NCBI GenBank assembly: GCA_907165275.2
Contig: OU015669.1
Span: 208,501-272,500, forward strand
Reading direction: 5' to 3'
DNA: 64,000 nucleotides
Origin: Zygaena filipendulae
Lineage: Eukaryota > Arthropoda > Insecta > Lepidoptera > Zygaenidae
How positions within the stretch are numbered: the first letter of the stretch is position 1; each line of letters begins with the position of its first letter. The notes under the pieces are model-generated. The model had not been told where the DNA came from and did no database searches. It was given only the letters and a program-made list of their open reading frames with translations. The position numbers and the translations under genes are program-made. This document shows, piece after piece, positions 56,110-64,000 of the stretch.

Positions 56110-56480
56110 ACCAACTTTTGTTACGTCTTCTAGCAAGAACGAAACTCTGTGTCGCCATCGAAATTTTGCGACCGCAAGATTTGGCCGTTCTCTCTCCGAA
56201 TAACCACAGGATGTTCCGAAAGAAATACGAGCACGTCGGCGGCAAAATTAGCGGAAAAAGTGCCTTCTATCGATCGACGACGCAAAAAACCATGCAACCT
56301 CGCTGCCCAGTCGATAGTGGACAAATGGAGCGCCGAATCAGCACTGCACGTGAAGTTTTCGCTCTCACCGGATTTCAAACAGACAAAAAGGCTGGAAAAA
56401 ATACTTTTGCTGGCTTTTCGCGAAAACAAAATTTGTGAGTCCGTTCCGTGGTTTTACGATTTTTATCCCTTACGAGGTTG
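56110..56480. other. Stop-poor unique block with overlapping open frames
   Basis: Two forward frames and one reverse frame are open for about 100 codons each. None shows a known motif or usable splice sites. It may be an old coding or element remnant, or chance. Confidence 0.2.
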
Positions 56481-56496
56481 AATTAAAAAAAAAATA

Positions 56497-56820
56497 GGGA
56501 TGTTGACTACTATTGAAAATCAAAATTCTAATTAGTCCGTCAGATAGAAAATAAAAAAACAATAGACACGTATTTTTTGCTTTTTTAAATAAATTAAAAT
56601 ATACAGAGATAAAGCGCATTAAAGTTTAGGATGAGGAGGTCGTGACGTCACTAACCGCAAAACCGCCATACAAACTGTCAGAATAGTGACGTCACGCGAA
56701 ATTTCAACTCAATATATCGCCGTTATTTTTTGATTACGTAAAAAAAGAAAAAATACGTGTCCAATATTTTTTAATAATCTACAAGACGGACTAAAAAATA
56801 AAAATTAGTCAACATGCCCA
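56497..56820. mobile_element. MITE with paired TGACGTCA sites, well preserved
   Basis: GGGATGTTGACTA to TAGTCAACATGCCCA. GTCGTGACGTCACTAACCGC and AGTGACGTCACGCGAAATTT are both perfect 8-bp palindromes here. Closest to the copy at 18758. Confidence 0.88.
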
Positions 56821-58299
56821 TTCTTCGTGCTCGCGTATACACTATAAAATACCGGCGAAATGCGAGTCGGCCTCGCGCACGAAGAGTTCCGTACAATTGT
56901 TTCCGTAATAACGGCAACGGTTTTACCCTTTGGGTACGGAACCCTAAAAACAAGCATTTTTTTTTGTTTTTAGACTTGGCTTGGGCTGTGCGCTGTTAGG
57001 TATATCATAGAAAGATAGAGAGAATTTAAACATCATAATTTTTGCTGACCGAAATAAGTATAATAATGACGATGATATATTCAGATGTTTGTTTCATGTT
57101 TGTAGATATGAAATAAATTCTCCAATTATTTTTGCACCTACGACGTACTGGGAAATCACATCGTGTGGATTCAATTTGGTCACTTCTGCACTTTTAACTT
57201 TCTTGAACTATCAAAGTCCAATATCGGCATAAACGTCGTGAATGCGCTATGAATCTTTTCTACGATGAATCTATTCGGGCCGTCGTTGGCGAAAATTTCT
57301 CTCTACGTAAAGCGAGCTTCCCCCACCCCTGACCCGCAAGTAATGCGATATGACGCGAGCGAGGCGAGGGTTTTATTAAAAATCCTCACACTTCGACTTT
57401 TGAAGTCCAGACTAAAAGGAAATTTTACATGATAATGCTTCGTCGAAAAAAAGATACGACGACTACTCAACAGGTCTCCATCACAATCAACCTGTATGTA
57501 CATAAACTTTAATACCGGATTTCAAACTGTTTGCGCACAGTGAATAAAGTTCGAATTTGTTTGCGAACACTTGTGAAAGATAAGCCGTTTAGCTACCGAC
57601 GGATAACTTTAGCCATTTCGAGGTAAGAAGCTACTATTCGACGAGTTTAGGGTGTTTTCAAGTGATTTCGAGTATTAAGACTGCGATATATCAATTTAGA
57701 CTTTACCTGTAAAGGAATAAGAGTTTAATTTAGTTGCAAACTTTGTCGAAAGTGCTAACGCGTATGAACGTGACAGGGTGCGCTCGTGTTTTATTTGAAC
57801 TCGTAATTATTATGTTTCCGTACGTCGACAACGGAACAATCCTAGAATTCTTTTTCGAATACGTCCGCCCGTAGAAGAATTCCGCCTCGAAACGCCTGAC
57901 GTTTTAATCATAGCAACTTATTGAAAACTTCAGCTGTAGCATTGGTAGCAGGCGTTTTGTGCTTCGTTGGGAACGTATTGATGCGGATGTTTTTTTTTTT
58001 AATTTAAAATTCATAAGTTATTTTTACGCGCTGTAATTTTGCGAAACAGTGATTTTAATACTTTTAATTAAGTGTTGCGAGGAGGCTTGTTCGCGGTAAC
58101 GTAGCCGCAGCTTTATTATTATAATAAATTAAATCGTACAACCATTTATAGCACCGCGCCGTGTTGTCGTTATTACGAATAACGGCCCATATTTATTAAT
58201 ATTTAAAAAACGGCTACGATTTTCATTACCTACCTATATTATTTTTCATGAATAACGAATATCAAGTAGGTCATTATAAATCTTTGAAGGTACATTACT

Positions 58300-58446
58300 T
58301 ACCATAAATAAATAAAAATGCGAATAAGAATTTTTTTGTTTGTTTGTTCACCATGAAAATTTGTGTACACGTTGTCAGGGGTAAAAAAGGAAATAGAGTA
58401 TCTACATTTATCCTGGAATTTCCGCGGGAACTCCAAAGGCAGCTAG
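58300..58446 (+). mobile_element. Helitron-like element, palindrome deleted
   Basis: AATAAAAATGCGAATAAGAA, GTGTACACGTTGTCAGGGGT, GGAATTTCCGCGGGAACTCC, then directly AAAGGCAG and CTAG at 58443. Confidence 0.6.
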
Positions 58447-58519
58447 TTGTAGAATGAAGACTTTCAAATCTCTTTGAGCAACATAAAAAAAAAAGATTTT
58501 TTTGTTGTTGTAGGTTAAA

Positions 58520-58721
58520 TCCTTACTATTATAGGTATTGTAAATGCGCAAGTAAGTTTGTTTGTTTGTCAAGCTTTCATGCATCAACGGCTCAATCGAT
58601 CATCATGAAGTTTTGCGTACACCTTATGAGGGGTACGGGACAGGGTATAGAGAACTTTTTATCCAGGGATTCCCGAGGGAACTCCGAAATTAACGCTAAT
58701 GAAACCGTCGGGACCATCTAG
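58520..58721 (+). mobile_element. Helitron-like element
   Basis: A|TCCTTACTATTATAGG at the 5' end, CGGCTCAATCGATCATCATG, TTTATCCAGGGATTCCCGAG, CGCTAATGAAACCGTCGGG and CTAG at 58718. Confidence 0.7.
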
Positions 58722-58935
58722 TCTAGAAATAAAGTTCTGTGTTTAATTTGTTGCAATATTGTCACTATTGTCAAATCCAAAGCGAGTGTGTGACGCGGGG
58801 TTACCGCTAGTACCCGTCGCTAGTACCTGCCGCCGTCGACACCGACCGTCCTTTTGTCGACAAGTTCCCTTTGACGCTCGCACCGTCGCGTGTGAACGTG
58901 GCCTTACCGGTCAAAGTTTAATATAAAACTCTCCT

Positions 58936-59250
58936 GTCTGGGGGCACAGTAGTGCCCCCGCCAAGACGAGTCAAGCGAAGCGGAGGCACTATAGAATATG
59001 TGGCTTGGCCGTTTCGTTACTACAAGAACTACTACTACTAGAAGTATAACAGAAAAGTAATTAAAAGTGGATAAATTTTTTACCTTACGCTCATGTGAAT
59101 GGAGCGAAATGGCCAAGCCACATATTCTGACTAAGCTGTTGAGTTTGAGAAGTTAGGCCTTGTAGAGTTAGAGTGTGTAGAGTTATAAGCTTGGCTATGA
59201 GATCTGATAACTGTTTGACAGTGCCCGTCGTATGGACTCGTCTTGGCATC
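58936..59250. repeat. Nested inverted repeats (possible MITE or hairpin)
   Basis: Three layers. GGGGGCAC-AGTA-GTGCCCCC forms a short palindrome at about 58940-58959. GCCAAGACGAGTC (about 58961) pairs with GACTCGTCTTGGC (about 59236). AGAATATGTGGCTTGGCC plus TTTCG (58992-59015) pairs with its complement at 59105-59128, with one mismatch in 24. It matches none of the repeat families in the window. Confidence 0.65.
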
Positions 59251-59331
59251 ATTTTACATGAATATGTTTTTGGTGGGATTCCATTTTCCAAGCTATTTGT
59301 CACATTTGGTGCGCCATTTTCTGTTTTGTAT

Positions 59332-59392
59332 CTAGCTGTCGCCCGCGATTTTACCCGCGTGCGTTTCGGGATTCGTTTAGTGTCTTCAGGAT
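59332..59392 (-). mobile_element. Helitron-like 3' fragment
   Basis: CTAGCTGTCGCCCGCGATTT, ACCCGCGTGCGTTTCGGGAT. Only the last 60 bp or so. Confidence 0.55.
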
Positions 59393-59496
59393 GACAATCC
59401 TTTCTCAGCTGACGTTTGATTCCCATAAACAAACTACCTACGTTTATCCTGATCCGAAACACTTTGTAATTTTAAAGCATTTGTATATTATTACTA

Positions 59497-59770
59497 ACTG
59501 TGCCCCGCGGTTCCACCTGCGTAATTTTCGGAATTCCCGAAGAAACTCCGAAGCAGCCTAATTTACATCAGCCAATTAGCAATGAAAGTCCCGTCCAAAT
59601 CGGTCCAAGCATGCCGGAGATTCGCTCGCGTGAGTTTCGGAATTCCCGCAGCAACTCCAAATTCTTTCATATTCTTCTTCTCCTTACAATACAAACACTA
59701 CAAAAAAAATATATCAAAATCAGTCCAGCCGTTCACGCGTGATGCCGTGACCAAGGGAAATAGGGATTTC
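59497..59770 (-). mobile_element. Helitron-like element, ATCAGCCAATTAGC subfamily, rearranged
   Basis: CCCCGCGGTTCCACCTGCG, AAACTCCGAAGCAGCC, CCCGTCCAAATCGGTCC, then a second GTGAGTTTCGGAATTCCCGC block and AATCAGTCCAGCCGTTCACG. Confidence 0.55.
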
Positions 59771-60284
59771 ATTTTTATCATATTTTTATATTCATATTAA
59801 AATATACTAACTTATTAGTTATTACTATATACATAATAATATAGATTATTATTGTAACTCATAAATAATAGTTCGCGTGGCTATCGGGATTCCCTCGGGA
59901 ACTCCATAGCTAGAATGCATAAATATACCTAAACCCTGCACTGTATAGTGCGTAGTTAAAACGTTAAAAGAACTGAGTGACATAAAGGTCACAGACAGAC
60001 AGATATACCTACCCGGACCGTTTTATGCTAGTTATGCTTATTGCAATCTCGTGTCGGAAACAAAATATTGCGAATCGCTCATAGAGAATTTAATAATTGT
60101 ACTGAAATCGAACGATAGAATCAGATGAACACAAAAGCCCTGTTGAGCAAAACGAGTGCCGTGAAAGATGAAAAACCAATACAAGATAACGAATAAAAGA
60201 GGGTTTCGAAGCACGTAGGAGTAAAGCGAATTGACATGCTTAGGCACGTAGATACGTCTGTACGACCAGTGTTTTATCAAAAAA

Positions 60285-60440
60285 CTCGCCATGTCCCTCG
60301 CGGTTTCGGAGACCCCGCGGAACTTCCTGTATAAACCATACGTATAATCCTTCCTCTTGAATCACTTTATCCATTGGTGAAAACCGCATTAAAATCCGTT
60401 CAGTAGTTTTTACGTCTATCGCCAACAGACTGACAGACGT
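60285..60440 (-). mobile_element. Helitron-like element, CTGTCTGTC subfamily
   Basis: CCCTCGCGGTTTCGGAGACC, CCCGCGGAACTTCC, GAATCACTTTATCCATTGGT, CCGCATTAAAATCCGTTCAG, CTGACAGACGTGGCGG. The CTAG end is lost. Confidence 0.6.
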
Positions 60441-60456
60441 GGCGGTTTATAATATA

Positions 60457-60615
60457 CTAGCTGTGCCCTGCGGTTTCATCCGCGTGAGTTTTGGGTTTAG
60501 GAACCTTTGTGGACGCAGGCAGAACAACCCGCCAAAGTTTCATCACAATTGGACCAATGGTTTCGAAACGCATAGAGGAAAAACATCCAAACATTCATTT
60601 TTATTTATAAAGAAG
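60457..60615 (-). mobile_element. Helitron-like element
   Basis: CTAG at 60457, CCCTGCGGTTTCATCCGCG, TTTCATCACAATTGGACCAA, GAAACGCATAGAGG, ATCCAAACATTC. Confidence 0.65.
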
Positions 60616-60844
60616 AAGATAAGAATAATACAAACGCAATTTCTATTTAAAATTATCACAATGCATATATTATGGACTTACCAATAGAAATACCCTGTAA
60701 AAAAATAGATGTTAGACCAATCATAAGACTTCACAAAACACAGATCTACTTGATCCCACGCTAAGCTATAAGCTTGTGTCGTAGAAACCAAGCAAACGTG
60801 GTATATATACTATATTATTGTCTTACATATAGTATGGATATATA

Positions 60845-60966
60845 AACACGTCCAGACTTAAAATTGGAACCATATGTTTAACTAAAGTCCACCTGTGCCT
60901 GGAATCGAACCCGGAACCTCTCAAATAACGAGTAGGCGTTGTGACCTACTGCGCCAATCTTTGAGT
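60845..60966 (-). mobile_element. tRNA-derived SINE, reverse
   Basis: ACACGTCCAGACTTAAAATT, GCCTGGAATCGAACCCGGAA (reversed B box), GTGACCTACTGCGCCAATCT (reversed A-box region). It aligns with 54750 throughout. Confidence 0.6.
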
Positions 60967-61529
60967 CAAAATCTCATTTTTATTGATGAGATCTCGTCAC
61001 CTTAAAAAGCCTTCAGTTTCATTGCTGACATTACTTCCGCTGGTGACTGTACGTTAACACCTTATCGCGTTAAAATGCATAAATCCCGTAGATCCTGTCA
61101 CATCGGGGATCGCGGATCCCGCGGGATTTCCGACTCAGCTACGCACATACACGTGTTAAATGACACATACACTTCGGTATATTTCACATTCATCGTAGCG
61201 AGGGTTGCGTTTTTCGCGAACAGATTATTGGGGAGTTTTCGTCCGTATTTTTCCCCGCTCGGTTTTAGAACGACTTTTCACTCGGTTCCCGCGGGATTAT
61301 TTTAATGTTGTCATCCCTTTTGATGTAATCCCGATGTGAATCTACATGTGTTCGGTATTTTATGAAATATATCTCATTTATGTTTTGGTTGAGTTACTTA
61401 TATAAAGCCCGTGTTTTTATTATAGTACAATATAATATACTTGATTTTTTAATATGTAAGGATGACGCTTTATCCGCGACCCGTGTAATTCCGGAACGTG
61501 TTTCCATCCCTTCTAATGTCCATTCTTCA

Positions 61530-61743
61530 TCTATACTAATATCTATACTAAATAAAGAGGAAAGATTAGATTTTTTGTTTGTTTGTTTGTCACGATTTAA
61601 ATCAAAAACCACTGGACCGACTTCAAAAAATCTTTCACCATTAGAAAGCTACATTATCCCTGAGTAACATAGGCTATATTTTAATCCGGAATTCCCGCGG
61701 CAACTCCAAAATTATCACGGGTGAAATCGCGCGGGACAGCTAG
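61530..61743 (+). mobile_element. Helitron-like element, AGAGGAAAGATT subfamily, complete
   Basis: A|TCTATACTAATATCTATACT, AATAAAGAGGAAAGATTAG, ACTGGACCGACTTC, GGAATTCCCGCGGCAACTCC, CACGGGTGAAATCGCGCGGG, CTAG at 61740. Confidence 0.75.
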
Positions 61744-62169
61744 TGTAAAAATATAATAGGTAGGTTATTTTTGGCAGGAAATATGAATTTTTCTGTAAGC
61801 ACCCTAATAAGAAAGTTGTTAAAAACAATGTTTATTTGGTTTCCGGAAAAGCTTTATGTAGAGTTAAGCTCACATATCAGTATCTCGTGCTGTATCGATG
61901 AGGCGTCATATCCTCGCACTATCACGATGGGGGCAATTTATTTTCAATAACGTCTCGCGCAGGCTACAATGGGGTTATACGGAGCTAGTGGAAGTTGCCT
62001 TTACAATCCCCTTTTATGTGAAATTCTCACTACAAATTTACTTGAAGAGATTTTTTTTAAAGATATTGTAACGGTGTTTCGTGTGAAAGATGAATTCTGT
62101 ATTCAGTTTTAGTCAAAGTGGCGTATACTGAAACGTTGAGGTATTTTTGTTGAATATTTTCCAGTAAAA

Positions 62170-62389
62170 TCTATACTGATATTATAAAGAGGTAAAGTTT
62201 ATGAATTGTGAGTAGGTACGTGAGTTTCTGACGCTGTAGGGGTAATCTCTGAATCTATGAACCGATTTTGAAAATTCTTTTACTTATAGGAAGCTACGGA
62301 AGTCCTGATTGACACAAGGTACTTTTTTGTCCCGAAATTCCCAAGGTCACTCCGAAATTACCGCGGGTGAAACCGCAAGGGACAGCTAG
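62170..62389 (+). mobile_element. Helitron-like element, AGTTTGTGAATTGTGAG subfamily
   Basis: A|TCTATACTGATATTATAAAG, GACGCTGTAGGGGTAATC, TTCCCAAGGTCACTCCG, ACCGCGGGTGAAACCGCAAG, CTAG at 62386. Confidence 0.75.
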
Positions 62390-63044
62390 TACTGTATAAA
62401 ACAGGTGTTTTGTTATTTAAAAAAATTGTATTTATTATATTTTAATACCGCTGTTTTTAAAACTGAAATAGATTTTTTTCCAAACTCAGTGTCAGTATCT
62501 AAATAATCAACTTTTAGTTCATTTGCATCCTTAGTTTCTCTCCTCTAACTAATCAATGGTCAGGCACTTTTTCATCGCTGGAATTTTGTTTTCAGTTTAG
62601 CTATAAGTTGCTTAGCTCTCTTCATGAATCAGACAAGGAAGTGATAATAATAATTAACGAAACAAAACGTATGCTTCTAACATTTTTATTGCTGACTGTA
62701 CTTGCAGTATTCCAAGGCGCCAATCTCATCGCTAACACAATTTATTAGTGTGAGTGCAACTACTACTATATATCCCGACTTTATTCCTCCTTTTTTCCGT
62801 CGCATTCCGCGAGCAAAGGCCAATTTATTGCCTAAATAAGTGTTCGGAGTCAGGGTGATGAAATTTAATAACAGGGGGCGCTGCTACCCTACAAGAAAAG
62901 TGTATCGCTGGGAAGTGGGAGGTGTTACGCCCCTATTCATATAACGCTTTGTTAGTACCTCTGTACACACTTCTCTAGTATTTTTAACCAAAGCGGCGCG
63001 GCTGTGCCACATTCATATTTACATGTATTGAATGAAGTCGCTCC

Positions 63045-63196
63045 CGCACGAAAAACTCAAAAACTACTGAACGGATTTTCATTCGGTTTTCACCATTAGA
63101 TAGAGTGATTCACGAGGAAGGTTTATATCTATAGTTTATCCTGGAATCCCCGCGGGAACTCCGAAATTAGCGTGGGCGAAACCGCGGGATAGCTAG
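63045..63196 (+). mobile_element. Helitron-like element, CTGTCTGT subfamily, 5' truncated
   Basis: CTACTGAACGGATTTTCATT, CACCATTAGATAGAGTGATT, GGAATCCCCGCGGGAACTCC, GTGGGCGAAACCGCGGG, CTAG at 63193. Confidence 0.7.
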
Positions 63197-63689
63197 TAGG
63201 TACCTATAAGATGTTCAACTGAAAAATAAATACCTATACGTGAGCATCACGTACCCGATATACGTATCTCATTGCCGACAGCGACCTCTTAAATATCCCC
63301 TTGTTTACGGCTCGGGATATATTAATAAAGCCACCCCACCCCCTGCGAGGTTAGGCGTTATAATAAAAAAGTCGAAGCCTCGAAGCTTTGCAACGGAAAT
63401 AATGAGGATTTTCCCACGTCTTTATTTTGAATATCCTTTAAGTTCTCTGTTCTGTAATTCAGTATTAAAATACTGAGAAGAATATTCTTAGTATGCGTCT
63501 CATATTTCCTTTATTTTTACCAATTTGGCCCGGCTAAAGATTATTTTGCCACATCAGTTTCATTTTAAACATGCAGTAAAGCTTTGTTAATTACTGTAGA
63601 AAAAGTATTACGTGTTTATTTCCAAATTATCCAGGTTCGCTAGGTTTCCACAACGCAAGCTTACAGTTAACTGCGAAATCAAGTAGATC

Positions 63690-63798
63690 TCCCTCTGTAC
63701 CCCTGACAACGTGTATCGTGTATGCAAAATTTCATGGTGATCGTAACAAACAAACTAACAAAAAATCAAATCTTTCCTCTTTATAATATTACTATAGA
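63690..63798 (-). mobile_element. Helitron-like 5' fragment
   Basis: CCTCTGTACCCCTGACAACG, ATGCAAAATTTCATGGTGAT, CTTTCCTCTTTATAATATTA, ending CTATAGA|T. No 3' palindrome. Confidence 0.6.
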
Positions 63799-64000
63799 TT
63801 GCATAGCACTGCGTTCCGCAGTTTATTTTCTTCTTTCACATTCATTGCAATGTCTGCTAAACGTTGTCTATAAATAAATTTATTTTCTAATGTGAAGAAA
63901 AACAAAAGAAGCGGAGAAAAATGCTTGGGAATTTCCGCTAGAGAATCTGGTGAGCATTTTGCATTTCCCCAGTGCAGTGTTGCAGTATTTAGATGCTGCA

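Larger units (their letters stand above)
31096..64000 (+). other. Probable first intron of the short isoform (about 33 kb in window)
   Basis: No exon with dystrophin character (remaining rod, WW, EF-hand, ZZ) is found to the end of the window. Long gaps without recognised content include 31312-32110, 33260-33880, 34180-34910, 35320-36620, 37200-37530, 40040-40430, 42610-43090, 45000-45930, 46640-49470, 49880-52190, 53280-54320, 57000-58290 and 62400-63040. They are AT-rich sequence with scattered GC-rich blocks. Confidence 0.55.

Noticed and set aside
59091..59462. 123-codon reverse frame
   Set aside because: It overlaps the nested inverted repeat and a Helitron 3' end; no domain or splice sites.
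2991..63798. Reading the CCGCGG...CTAG elements as SINEs or LINE tails
   Set aside because: No poly-A or simple-repeat tail, no visible target duplications, and a TC 5' end with stem-loop plus CTAG 3' end fit Helitron-like elements better; some doubt remains.

Overview
This window is animal nuclear DNA, almost certainly from a moth or butterfly (Lepidoptera). Reasons: phased exons of an insect dystrophin gene with GT/AG introns; about fifty copies of a non-autonomous element ending in CCGCGGGTGAAACCGCGG...CTAGT, a repeat type that is abundant in lepidopteran genomes; lepidopteran-type LINE 3' tails; and AT-rich intronic sequence broken by short GC-rich blocks. No species is claimed.

The gene content is one locus, dystrophin (Dys), on the + strand. 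Bases 1-13,983 are non-coding sequence upstream, probably a long intron. Three constitutive rod-domain exons lie at 13,984-14,195, 15,478-15,632 and 16,054-16,195. They join in frame (phases 1/0, 0/2, 2/0) into spectrin-repeat sequence. A 42-nt in-frame microexon candidate follows at 16,940-16,981. At 18,181-18,221 a 41-nt exon starts with its own GTAAGG donor, as recursive-splicing exons do. A second promoter and first coding exon lie at about 30,061-31,095: TATA box, initiator, a 5' UTR whose only upstream AUG is an AUG-stop, then a 239-codon Pro/Ala/Arg-rich leader that ends in dystrophin-like helix and a phase-0 donor. I read this as the start of a short dystrophin isoform, using downstream exons outside the window. 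The rest, 31,096-64,000, looks like one very long first intron of that isoform. One plausible exon on the opposite strand (39,080-39,179) hints at a nested or antisense gene.

Everything else is mostly mobile-element debris. There are Helitron-like elements with several different 5' ends and one shared 3' end. A complete 1,874-bp hAT element (24,528-26,401) has a perfect 8-bp target duplication and keeps only the C-terminal part of its transposase. Three MITE families are present (GGGCCCTTATTC termini; GGACGCAGATAAGCAATA termini; GGGCATGTTGACTA termini with paired TGACGTCA sites). There are also LINE 3' tails, tRNA-derived SINE fragments and microsatellites. Nested insertions give relative ages at two places. 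No CRISPR array, rRNA or intact tRNA gene was seen. No intact transposase or reverse transcriptase ORF was recognised.
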